In this document: positions 54,401 to 64,000 of the stretch, one piece after another
Layout: every line of letters starts with the position of its first letter
Numbering within the stretch: the first letter of the stretch is position 1
Assembly (NCBI GenBank): GCA_016987375.1
Contig: PJRA01000524.1
Location: forward strand, 1,623,629-1,687,628
DNA: 64,000 nt
Direction of reading: 5' to 3'
From: Brachionus koreanus
Taxonomy: Eukaryota > Rotifera > Eurotatoria > Ploima > Brachionidae
Program-made: the position numbers and the translations under genes
Notes under the pieces: model-generated
Seen by the model: only the letters and a program-made list of their open reading frames with translations
The model's database searches: none
What the model was told of the DNA's origin: nothing

Positions 54401-57400
54401 GATCTCTTATCTTTGATTAATAGAATTTTATCAATATTTCTAATTAAAAGAATATGATCGTCAATACGAGTTCAGAATATACGCCAAAACAAGTGGTGAC
54501 AGTGTGCCAAACGGGGCCGAAGCAGTGTTCCGCATATCTACCCAAATAAGTAAGTTGATTTTTTTTCATTTGTTACAAGTGTTCAACTCTCAGGAAAATA
54601 TCAAAGACAAGAACGCTTAAGTTATCGATTTTCGACCTAGCAGAAAACTAATCTGATAAAAGATGCAAATTTCTTTTGTTTCTTTAAGACTTTATCTAGA
54701 TTTCGAACTCGGTTCTACTCATTAATTTTCTATCTAAAAAATTCATAAATATCCCGAATAAAATTATTTTGAATGAAAATATTGAATTTCTTTCAATACA
54801 TATTAAAATGGTTGTTTGATTTTTTCTGCTTATAAATATAAAAAAAAAAAACGCTCAAGTTGTTTAGCATAAGTGTGTGTTCCTTGTTGATTTTTCGTGA
54901 GCTTCAAAGTTAGTCAAAAATCGATTTCGACTAAATTGAAAATAAGAAAACGTTTAGACAATACCTTTTAGACCTATTAGAGTATTTTCAAATCGATTAG
55001 CAATGAGGATTTATTTTGTTGTGTACCACTTTTACATGCACTTAGCTCTATTTGCAGTGCCTAGTACAAGCTTTATTAGCCGAAGAGCCACTCTTGACTC
55101 GTTTGTTTACATTACAAAGCCGTATTTTCCGCGAAAAAAACCAATTAGACCAAAATTTAACAAATTTTTTAATCAAAAAAATTTCATATCTTTGTCTGAC
55201 TCGGCATATTTTGATCATCGAATATTTAGTAAGTTTATTTTTAATAATTAAATAAAACTAATCAAACAACGAGTATTAAATAAATCTTTTTTAAAAAAAT
55301 TTAAAATAGTAAGTCCTACTTATAGCTTATTAAATCATCAGTAAAGAAAATTTAATTAATATTTATTTAATTGCTCAAGAGTTATCATTGAAAAAAAGGT
55401 TTTAAAATATTTTTGAGTTAAAAATTTATGGCCTGTGCCTAAAATTACTGATTTTTCACCAAATTTACTTGATGAATATAAAATTACCTTTTTTTTTCAT
55501 AAAATTTCTTAATTGATATAAAAATAAAGATTTATTATAAAAATCAAGTTTACAACTAGTTTTTCTAAATTTTAACTAAATTAATAAAAAATAATTATTT
55601 ATTGCCTAACATTCCAAGGCATTGCTTTTTTCTTTCTTCCTGGTCTTAGTTTAAAACCAATTACCGAATCTAAATACTTTTCTAGATTCTTTAACTTTTC
55701 TGTTATTATCAGTTGATACTGGATTTTCGTACTCGTCTTCTTGCTCAGATCCTTGATTTTTTTCTGTTTGCAATACCGAAATAGCCTTAATTGGCTCCAA
55801 AAATTGCTGAAAATCAATTTCAACGTCAATCATTTTTTGAAAATCAAACAGATTTTATTAGTATTTATTGAGTTTTTTTTAGTAAAATAATTTTTGATTT
55901 ATAATTTTAATACTGCTAAGAAAAATTATGATGAATAATACAAGTTATTCAAAATAGCATTTTTTTTTTTCAAGTAATTTTAGTTAAAAATTAATAAATC
56001 GCCAGAATTTATTGCAGTAACATAATTTTTAAGTAAAATTTAAATGTTAAACTTAATTTTTTAGGGTTTGCAAATTTCTGCAAACGATTCCTGAATGCAG
56101 AATAATTATAAATAGTTGGATATGGTTTAACATGTTATGCTACACATTAAAAAATTTTTCTACATTAAATTTTTCATTTAAAAAACTTCTTTAAAATTTG
56201 TAAAAAAAAAAATTAAATTTGAGCATGATCATTAAAATTTGATCATAAACTTCAATATGCCATTATTTAGACTATTATCTGAAATTATTTTTATCTATAA
56301 ATTAATTTTTTTAATATAAATAAAGACCAAAAGAAGCTCAGCATACAACTGGAAAAGCTGACTAGTCGAAGCGTGTTGATCAAATGGAACAGCATAACAC
56401 TGTCAAAAGTGTCTCCAACTTATTACAAACTTGAATACAGTCTCAAATCAGATCCAAGCAATGTAGTGACCCATGACCGATTGACAGATACCGAACTTCA
56501 ATTGTACAATCTGAGAGCAAACAGCGAATACGTCATACAACTAATAGCTATATCAATGGACAATTCGAACTTGTTCAGCGAGCCTTGCATCAAACACTTT
56601 CGTACACTGCTAATCGACATAGATGCACCAATTAACCTGCAAGTAATTCGATTTGAGGCGGACAAAATAAGCATTAAATGGGAGCTGGCCAATCGACATC
56701 CAAACTACAAGCTGTTTCGCATCTACTTCAAAGAACTTAACCCTACACATAACTACGACGATCTGCACTATGACGTTGAGAGTCTCGATGAATGGCGAGC
56801 ATTCGACCAGCCCATTGAGCAAACCGAACTAATACTCGAAGATTTAAATCCTGAACGCGACTATGCCGTCAAAGTGCTAGTTGTCGATCGCTCGGACACA
56901 GAGGGTCCCGAGACTGCAGTTAAAATAGCCTATCGCCTAGAGAAAAAAGAACTAAACCACGTAGTCGATTACTCGCAAGCAGGCTCGTCATCGAATCAAC
57001 CTAGAGAAGTCGAAATTTTGGAATTCACTTCAACATCAGTTAAATTTTCATGGATGCCGCCCGAGCCTAGCAAAGACTTTAAAATAGACAAATTTCTAAT
57101 CAGCTATGTAGACAGAGAGAAAGTTTATCGTGAGTCGAATGGGTCAATGGTCAAATATCACAAAGGCCTTGTGCTCAGCATTCGAGCTCCTGCTAGAGAC
57201 GATCCGAGCATTCGTATTACATGGCTGGTCAATGGACTCACGCCCAACACTGACTACGACTTCAACATTAGCTCCATACTAGCCAATAACATACCTAGTC
57301 AACCGATTAAAAAGCACATCAAGACCAAAGTAGACAAGCCGTTTAGGGTCGATGCGCCCAAAATTCTACAAATATACGATGATAATACGGTTAGATTTGA

Positions 57401-60380
57401 GAATGGCAATGCGTCAGAATTTCACGGTCCCATTCTTAAATATTGGTTTGTTGTTGTGCCATTAGGCTACGAACTACAGCACGACAAATACACTGACGAC
57501 ACAAATCAAGAAAGAGATATACATTTGTTGCTTAAATATTCGTTAATTAACGATAATTTGTCGAATCAGAGTGCTTTTATAGCGGCCGAATTCGACGCCA
57601 AACATTGGCCTAGAGAGTTCATACTCGGCGATGGAAACAAATTTGGTCGATTTAAAAACAAATTTTTAATCAAAGGCTATGAGTATAGAGCGTATGTAGT
57701 GGCGTTCACAGACGATTCGACCAATTCGGCAAACATGCTCGGCCTAGGCGACATATTTGCTTCGAGACAAACAAACACGCATTCAATAGACAGCGATTTG
57801 TTTGCCAGTTCGCCACTCTCGGCCGTGTTCAACACACGCTACGCTCTCAACTCTCACTTATCGAGCATTAAGTTAGTCGACTATCAGAACATAATGTGGA
57901 TAGCAACGGCCATTATTCTATTCATTATAGTCTTTGTGCTAATAACAACAGCTACTTTGGCCATGAAAAAAAAGCGTGCAAAATATGTTGACAATGTGGC
58001 CAATGCCAACTCGGCCACGTCGTCCACAATAACCACGGGCAAAAATGCGGTCGACACCCAAGTACTAATGAACAACATGGGCTCGTACACAGTCAACAGC
58101 ATTAAGAAGAACTCGGACTCGCGCTCATCCTCGTCCTCGTCTACGACCACAGTGTCGCCCACTACTGCTCTCCTTAGCTGTTCGGTCAACAACAGCAATA
58201 ACATGGGCTCACAGACCAGTCAGAACACTAACGCGTTGATTAACACCAATGGGCTGTTGACAACCGCCAGTCCCATACGAAACATGACGCCTCAAATCGA
58301 AAGCTTGTACACCTCGATTGAAGTGACACAAAAATTACTTCAACAACAGGATTTTTTGAACACGTTCACTGGCGGCACTCTAAATCGCACCACTCTTGGT
58401 CTTATAAATCAATATGATCCCATTGAATACAGACGCGCACACTATCCAACACAAGCTCTTCTTGTCAATCCACCAATACAGGTTGATAATTTGGCGCAGC
58501 ACATTGACACACTCAAAATGGACAATAACACAAAGTTCACACAAGAATACGAGTCTATTGAGCCCGGACAACAGTTCACTTGGGAACATTCTAGTATGGA
58601 ATTGAATAGACTTAAGAATAGATACGCCAATGTAGTCGCATACGATCATTCAAGAGTTATTTTAAGTCGTTTGCCAAGCTCTCACTTTAACTTGTCGAAT
58701 CACGTGGTAAATTTTGGCGAAATAAGTCCACCATTGCCACCTCCACCGCCACTACCACCCGGATGTACTGAAACATCGAATGTTCTACAATCGAATTGCA
58801 GCGATTACATAAACGCAAATTATGTGGATGGATGCAAAAAAAGAAACGCATTCATAGCTACACAAGGTCCATTGCCGTCGACAATTGGCGACTTTTGGCG
58901 CATGATATGGGAACAGCAAACATGCACTATTGTAATGATGACCAAATTGGAAGAGAGAAATCGTCTCAAATGTGATCAATATTGGCCTACTAAAGGCTCG
59001 GAAATCTATGACAATTGTGTTCAAGTAAATTTAGTTGATCAAAGCGAATTGTCGTCGTATACAATGCGAACATTTGTCATAACACCGGTCGGTCTGTATG
59101 CCCAAAGTCAAATGTCGACTAATAGCTCAAACATGAACTATGAGACTAGACGCGAAATAAAGCACTTTCAATTTACGGCATGGCCTGATCACGGCGTGCC
59201 AGAGCATCCGACACAATTTTTACAATTTGTGCGTCGAGTGCACAATTCTAATCCGATCGATTCGGGACCTGTTGTAGTGCATTGTTCGGCCGGTGTCGGT
59301 CGAACCGGCTGCTACATTGTAGTAGACACGATGCTTGAGCGAATGCGTACCGACAAAACGCTTGATATATACGGCTATGTGACTTGCATGAGAGCACAGC
59401 GTAACTATATGGTACAGACCGAGGATCAGTACGTGTTTTGCTACGATGCAGTGCTCGAAGCCTGTCAAACCGGACACACTGAAATACCAAGTCGCAATTT
59501 GTATCAGCATTTGCAGCGATTGTTGCAAGTGTCGGCCGACGATCCGTCGTCGATGCTTACTGAAATGGAGCTCGAGTACAAAAAATTGTCCGGCATCAAA
59601 GCGCCACAGTCCAAATTTCACAGCGCCAATCTTCCAGCTAATAAATTCAAGAATCGGTTAGTAAACATTTTGCCATATGAAACGACCAGGGTTGTTCTGC
59701 AAAGTTTGTCAGGGAGCGCCGAGGCGTCCGGCACTGACTACATAAATGCCAGTTATATCGACGGATACAAGTACAAAAAAGCGTATATAGCCACACAGGC
59801 GCCACTAGTCGAGACTATAGATGACTTTTGGCGCATGCTATGGGAGCACAATAGCACAATAATAGTTATGTTGACTAAATTGAGAGAAATGGGCAGAGAA
59901 AAATGTGCACAGTATTGGCCAAATGAAAGATCAATACGCTATCAGTATTTTGTAGTCGATCCAATTGCTGAATACAACATGTCACAGTATATTTTGAGAG
60001 AATTTAAAGTAACTGATGCACGAGATGGTCAGTCGAGGACGATAAGACAATTTCAGTTTATCGATTGGCCAGAGCAAGGTGTGCCTAAATCAGGAGAGAG
60101 CATAGTAGAGCTAATTGGTCAAGTGCATAAGACCAAGGAACAGTTCGGCCAGACTGGTCCGATTACTGTGCACTGTTCGGCTGGGGTTGGCCGAACGGGC
60201 GTTTTTATCACCCTGAGCATTGTTTTGGAAAGAATGAGATTCGAGGGCCTAGTCGATGTGTTCAATACAGTCAAAATTTTGAGGACCCAACGATCGGCCA
60301 TGGTACAAACTGAGGATCAGTATCAATTTTGTTACCGAGCTGCTTTGGAATATCTCGGCTCATTTGATGGCTATGAATAG
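42416..60380 (+). CDS. Lar: LAR-type receptor protein tyrosine phosphatase
   Basis: A type I membrane receptor that dephosphorylates phosphotyrosine; in other animals it acts in axon guidance, synapse formation and adhesion. Exons: 42416-42980, 43891-44028, 44125-44250, 44420-44629, 44890-45204, 45262-45359, 45419-45635, 45688-46128, 52224-52544, 53404-53925, 54451-54549, 55058-55228 (cassette), 56326-60380: 2,425 residues, or 2,368 without the cassette. Signal peptide, then three Ig domains (Ig1 Lys-rich, [14 protein letters not shown], as in heparan-sulphate-binding LARs), about nine FN3 domains, membrane span [18 protein letters not shown] near 57892, Ser/Asn-rich juxtamembrane region and two PTP domains. 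D1 has [20 protein letters not shown] and [10 protein letters not shown] (about 59280); D2 has KNRLVNI, WPEQG (Asp to Glu, as in LAR D2s) and [10 protein letters not shown] (about 60172). D1 carries a proline-rich insertion. The first base of exon 9 is uncertain (52224 or 52239). LAR orthology rests on domain order and the near-LAR D2. Confidence -1.
42981..43890 (+). other. First intron of the LAR-like gene
   Basis: A 910-bp intron, AT-rich. It contains a 9-bp stem TTAATCACG...CGTGATTAA (43090-43122). No exon is supported; the minus-strand open frames here are low complexity. Confidence -1.
50348..50869. repeat. 197-bp direct duplication flanking an assembly gap
   Basis: Copy 1 (50348-50544) and copy 2 (50673-50869) are the same length and differ at only about three or four positions (for example TTTAGC/TTTAAC, TTTTTAATT/TTTTCAATT, TTGAGAT/TTGAAAT). 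The gap lies directly between them. It could be a true tandem duplication or two haplotypes placed side by side. Confidence -1.
50556..50672. other. Assembly gap of 117 N
   Basis: Unknown bases between the two copies of the 197-bp duplicated block, in an intron of the LAR-like gene. The true size is unknown; the same N count as the other gap suggests an estimated or standard fill. Confidence -1.
55058..55228 (+). other. Phase-neutral cassette exon of the LAR-like gene (57 residues)
   Basis: It has an acceptor TTTGCAG and a strong donor A|GTAAGT, is exactly 171 nt, and is phase 1 at both ends, so including or skipping it keeps the frame. It encodes [20 protein letters not shown] then a basic stretch with [12 protein letters not shown]. 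It would sit between the sixth and seventh FN3 domains. It is not itself an obvious FN3 domain. An alternative exon is likely, but constitutive use is possible. Confidence -1.
55599..55833 (-). pseudogene. Possible nested or frameshifted small gene in a LAR intron
   Basis: On the minus strand one frame (55833-55651) reads [20 protein letters not shown] and continues acidic. A second frame (to 55599) ends [17 protein letters not shown] and MPWNVRQ. The acidic start of one and the AT-hook-like basic end of the other look like halves of one protein split by a frame change, but no credible intron links them. It may be a dead gene or exon fragment, or chance overlap. No family is recognised. Confidence -1.
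56216..56260. mobile_element. MITE-A family fragment
   Basis: TTTGAGCATGATCATT and AAAATTTGATCATAAA match the reverse complement of the left end of the element at 22972, with small gaps. Only one end is evident, so this is a truncated or decayed copy. It lies just upstream of the last LAR exon. Confidence -1.
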
Positions 60381-61144
60381 AGAATGAATATTTTCAAGAT
60401 TTTTTTTTTCTAATTTGTTTGTTTGTTGGTTTTTTTTTAATATTTATCTAACAAAAGCGATGATAATTGTGTACAAATCTTCCTGTATTTGTTTTATGTG
60501 CAAAAATCAATGAAGTATTAGCTACTGGTCCCTATTTGATGGTATCTCAGGTTTTTCAAATCATTTAGTAGAATGAACAAATATATAAAAAAATTTTATT
60601 TGCAAAATTTTTTTTTTACTAAATGTACTAAAGACCAATTTTTTTTTGTATAAAATTTAATTTTTTTTTTAAGGAATTTTACAAATTAATTTTGTTAAGC
60701 TAAATTTTTTTTTTAATTCGCTTATTAATTTGTTAAAAACAGATTTTAATAATAAAATTTTATCAATAAGTTCGTTTTTGTACTAAACAACAGAAAGATT
60801 AAATATTCAGGGTTATTTCTTTAAACAACATTTGTCCACCTAAAGCCAGAAACACGACATGCCATTATACTCTCATACAAATGTCAAATAGCTAAGATAT
60901 TTAATATATATTTCATTTCACCTGAAAGGCTTGTTGCCAAGCTCTATTCGGGCCAAGTGAACTCATTTACTGATTAAAAAAATGAATAAATAAAATTATT
61001 TAGTTTTAACTAATAATAGTTAATAGATTAGAAATCAAAATTTAAGTTTAAGTCAAATTTTACAAATAATTTTACAGTTTTAAAAAGTGATAATTAATAT
61101 TATTAGAAATTCTTGCTTCAAAAATTGACTTTTTAAAGGTCATT

Positions 61145-61387
61145 TCATCTAAAATTAAGTTGTTTAGAATAGATATACGAAAATGTTCTTTCAGCGAAAT
61201 TGTTGAAATTCACAATTGAAGGAATAGTCAAGTTTTTTGCATTGCGTAAGTAATACGGTCGATTAAGTTCTCTGTTAAATTTGAATTTCCACTTTGATTC
61301 TTCAAAAGCATTAATATCGCTGTAAATGAAGTTAGAAACTCGAATTATTAGACAATGAACAAAACAGTTAATATTTAATTTTTCCAA
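61145..61387 (-). pseudogene. Non-LTR retrotransposon reverse transcriptase C-terminal relic
   Basis: The minus-strand frame ends FKFNRELNRPYYLRNAKNL, then TIPSIVNFNNFAERTFSYIYSKQLN. This is the pattern at the end of jockey/CR1-type reverse transcriptases (H-x-Y-x-T/L-R-N ... L-x-I/V-P ... R-x-F-x-Y ... K-x-W-N). The usual Trp of the final K-x-W-N is Leu here, and no catalytic region is present. It is a short dead 3' piece, distinct from the LINE at 22907. Confidence -1.
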
Positions 61388-61673
61388 GGAGTTAAGGCGA
61401 TGTAAAAAGAAAATGGAGAGAAAACAGAAGTCTTTGTGATTTCAGTTATTTAAGATTGTTTTATTGACAACTATTTTTTAAACTATTCATGTCAAAAAAT
61501 TTAATTCACATTGATAAAAATCTTTCCACTGATTTTTAAATAAAAATTCTTAGTTTATAAAGAAAATTTTTTTTCATAAAATTCTGGGTTTTTTTTGAAG
61601 AGTGGATAATTTCGAATCATTCTCGTAACTCATAACTTTAAGCATTGAAATTTAATTTCGCATTTAAAATGTT

Positions 61674-61840
61674 GGCAAAATGAAAATAATTTTACATTTT
61701 TACATTTTCACATTTTTAGATTTTTTGTGCAGTTTTTCAGAAAATTAAAAAAACTCTCTCTAATTATTTGGTGTACAAAATAAAAAATAAAAATCTAAAA
61801 ATATGAAACTGTAAAAATGTAAAACTATTTTCATTTTGCC
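61674..61840. mobile_element. MITE-B: 167-bp hAT-like non-autonomous element with 8-bp target duplication
   Basis: The ends are inverted repeats starting GGCAAAATGAAAATA, with about 52 bases matching apart from three or so differences. The 8-bp duplication AAAATGTT is intact at 61666-61673 and 61841-61848. No coding capacity. The GGCAA start is shared with MITE-C at 28429. It appears to have inserted into a decayed MITE-A copy. Confidence -1.
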
Positions 61841-61848
61841 AAAATGTT

Positions 61849-61895
61849 TTGATCATTTTTGAAAAATGAAATTTGATCAAAAATTTTACTTTGAC
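61849..61895. mobile_element. MITE-A family fragment interrupted by MITE-B
   Basis: GAAATTTGATCAAAAATTTT and ACTTTG closely match the right end of the element at 22972. The sequence left of MITE-B (about 61649-61673, AATTTCGCATTTAAAATGTT) matches the part of MITE-A just inside that end. The family copy was therefore split by MITE-B. The far left end is not recognisable. Confidence -1.
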
Positions 61896-62881
61896 TATTT
61901 GGTGAAAGTAATTTCAAAAATAAAATTCAATTAAAAAAAGAAATTATCTTAAGTAAATAAGCTACTTTTAATATTTTCAAACTTTAAATTAAAAAATAAT
62001 ACTTTTTTAATATAGAAAAAATTAATCATTTTATAAGCTTATTTATTTTAAAGTAGATAGATTTGCAGAAATAGAAAAATAAATCTAATAACTAAATATT
62101 AGATCGTAAAAATGAATTACCTTATGTATAAAATAATAGTTGAGAAATTGAAAATTGCAAATCATTCAAAAAGTCTCAAAAGGACAATATAAACACAATA
62201 TGATATGATTTTACAAAAGTGCTTACATTACCAATATTAATAAATAGTTAAAGAATTTTTTATTTATTGAAATTCAATAAGATAATTTTAATGTACGATT
62301 TTTAGAAAATTTCGTCTTATGGTGGTCTCTGAAAGATAAAATTTGATTAAATTAGTTTTTTTGTATTTTAAATTTAGAAAATTAAAAAAAATAAAATCAA
62401 ATAAATTTAAGTGTTCTATTTAAAAAAAAATCACTACCTGAAAAAATCAAATTTATTTTTTTAAGATTAAAATTTCTTAAATTCTAACTGAAAAATAAAA
62501 TAAAATATTAAAAGCTTTTAAAATGTCATTGAATGTCATTTTGGTTAAAACCTTTAGAGAAATTAGAAAATATAATTTTACTCATTTATCATTGCAATTT
62601 AATATAGAGCTTTTAATCTAACAAAATTTTTTAAATAAATATGGCCTTATCATATTTCAATTAAAAATCTGTTTGCTGCTGTTAATGTGCTTAACTCTAA
62701 TTCTAAATTTTGAGAAACAAAATAAATCAATTAAAAATAAATCATTTTCAATTAATATCTTAACGATAAATTGAGAAAATTATTAATACCTTCAAATGCT
62801 TATAAATTTAGCGAATGCAATAAATTCAATTCTTAATTTTAAAATTTTTTTATTTTATTCAAAAAATTAATCATCAATAAA

Positions 62882-63553
62882 ATGAATATTCTTCAAAATT
62901 TGGTGTACACTTTTGGTCGCAACGTAAACCAATTGGAAAATTTTTACCAATCTTATCCAAATCAACCTGCTGCTTCTGTTGGCACCGAAGACTTCCAAAG
63001 TGATCTGCACACAGTTTCTAGTCTCCACAATAGAAAATTACAAGAATTCAATGGTCACGAGAATCGCCGCATGGATTTGCCAAGCTCATCACCACCAATT
63101 GAAACCAATGTACCAACAAGTAATCAAATCTATCCAAACATTGAAAATAAACGGGTAAGAAATATGTTCACAGCAAGTCAGATTGAAATACTTGAAAAAG
63201 TTTTTGAGCAAACTCATTATCCTGATGCTTCGATCAGGGAACAATTAAGCACACGTTTTAATTTGAATTCTATGCGCATTCAAGTTTGGTTCCAAAATAG
63301 ACGCGCAAAGTACCGAAAAATGGATTCTGATCCAAAAAAATTCAACTATTTACACAAAAAGTTCAAAAATTCAAAGGTTACCAAGCAAACTAATCAAATG
63401 ACTTTACTCTATGACAATTCTGGTCTTAGAACACCAAAAAGCTTAAATCAGACTTCTGAATCTAACTCATTGTACAAGACTAACAACATTACAAAACCTT
63501 TTCCTCAATTTTTCAATCATACGAATTACTACTTAAATCAGAATATTTTTTGA
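62882..63553 (+). CDS. PRD-class (Q50) homeobox transcription factor, single exon
   Basis: A 223-residue nuclear DNA-binding protein. The homeodomain runs from NKRVRNMF (positions 1-8) to YRKMD (56-60) and has the invariant L16, F20, W48, F49, N51 and R53, with Gln at position 50. HYPD at 24-27 is typical of paired-like homeodomains. Positions 6-7 are Asn-Met rather than the common Thr, and position 56 is Tyr rather than Trp. No paired box or octapeptide is seen; the C-terminal part is Asn/Lys/Thr-rich and unconserved. ATG at 62882 follows an A-rich context. The homeodomain has no intron, although many PRD-class genes have one near position 46. The subfamily is unclear; Isx, Vsx or Prrx-like are possible. 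Confidence -1.
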   Translation: MNILQNLVYTFGRNVNQLENFYQSYPNQPAASVGTEDFQSDLHTVSSLHNRKLQEFNGHENRRMDLPSSSPPIETNVPTSNQIYPNIENKRVRNMFTASQIEILEKVFEQTHYPDASIREQLSTRFNLNSMRIQVWFQNRRAKYRKMDSDPKKFNYLHKKFKNSKVTKQTNQMTLLYDNSGLRTPKSLNQTSESNSLYKTNNITKPFPQFFNHTNYYLNQNIF

Positions 63554-64000
63554 CAAAAAAATTTGAAAATTTTTTTCACTATATTTTTAAATTAATTTTT
63601 TAAAATTTAAACAAAAAAAATTACTAATTTTTTATTAAAAAAATTAAAAAAAATTCTTATAAAAATAAAATCTATTTTTAAATTCAATTTTTGAAGATTA
63701 ATCTGAATGAATCTTGAAGAAAAAATTTTAAATAATAGAAGTTTAATTATAGAAGCCATTTAATTGTATTCATAGAATATATCGATGAGCCCGCGGTTGC
63801 TAGGGCTGGGATGCTGGCGTGATGCTGCAAGTTAGCCACTAAGGACGCTTACGGATACTCTAAATTAAATTTAACATCAGGAAGAAAATATGAAAAAAAG
63901 AAAAGAGAAGTGGAAAAAATAAAAAATAAAGAAAATAAATAAAAAAATTTTACTTGAAATAAATGAAATGCTAATATGTATATTTAAAGACCTGGATAAC
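63554..64000. other. 3' flank of the homeobox gene with a GC-rich patch
   Basis: AT-rich except for 63785-63860, which is strikingly GC-rich and includes the stem AGCCC...GGGCT (63788-63807). The patch has no long open frame. It could be a small structured RNA or a fragment of a foreign or mobile sequence. Confidence -1.

Larger units (their letters stand above)
55229..56325 (+). other. Last intron of the LAR-like gene
   Basis: It carries an overlapping pair of open frames on the opposite strand at 55599-55833 and a MITE-A fragment at 56216-56260; both are listed separately. The rest is featureless AT-rich DNA. Confidence -1.
60381..62881. other. Spacer between the LAR-like and homeobox genes
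   Basis: AT-rich. An AATAAA at about 60751 is a candidate polyadenylation signal for the LAR-like gene. It contains a LINE relic (61145-61387, minus) and nested short elements (61674-61895). The last 900 bases, presumably the homeobox promoter, show no recognisable motif. Confidence -1.

Overview
The window is AT-rich animal DNA (roughly three quarters A+T by eye). Coding exons stand out as GC-richer islands. They are joined mostly by very short, T-rich GT-AG introns of about 45-60 bp. The gene set (a LAR-type receptor phosphatase with Ig, FN3 and tandem PTP domains, a metazoan-type PFKFB, a PRD-class homeobox, a many-MAM transmembrane protein) is bilaterian. The base composition and tiny introns would fit a monogonont rotifer such as Brachionus, but that assignment is a guess.

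Layout. 50-11934 (+): the 3' part of a giant cell-surface protein with 18 MAM domains, 5 LDLa modules, one EGF, one membrane span and a short tail; its 5' end lies outside the window. 14428-15600 (+): a possible tiny spliced gene. 17139-19809 (+): a complete PFKFB (6-phosphofructo-2-kinase/fructose-2,6-bisphosphatase) in 8 exons, one of them 16 nt. 21444-21827 (+): a 91-residue single-LIM protein that appears only when three small exons are joined. 21980-22645 (+): a lysine-rich protein of unknown function. 22900-24060: a transposon graveyard with a LINE 3' relic, a short inverted-repeat element (MITE) with a 9-bp target duplication inside it, and a decayed transposase-like fragment. 24848-29882 (-): a 940-residue disordered protein, unrecognised; its large intron holds a MITE whose centre is an assembly gap. 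29883-42415: about 12.5 kb without a convincing gene, with two hairpin clusters. 42416-60380 (+): the LAR-type phosphatase, with a 6 kb intron containing a second assembly gap, a possible GC-AG intron, a phase-neutral cassette exon and a 4 kb uninterrupted last exon. 60381-62881: spacer with a LINE 3' relic and nested MITEs. 62882-63553 (+): an intronless PRD-class homeobox gene.

The genes do not form one pathway. PFKFB sets the fructose-2,6-bisphosphate level, the LAR-like protein is a neuronal/adhesion-type receptor, the homeobox protein is a transcription factor, and the MAM/LDLa protein is probably an epithelial surface or endocytic protein.

The clearest new observations are three families of non-autonomous DNA elements with intact target duplications (9 bp, 8 bp, 8 bp), one apparently nested in a relic of another; the small spliced genes (LIM-only, lysine-rich, candidate RVxF mini-protein); a proline-rich insertion inside the catalytic PTP domain; and phase-compatible alternative exons. 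All exon joins come from reading splice signals and reading frame; no transcript evidence was available.
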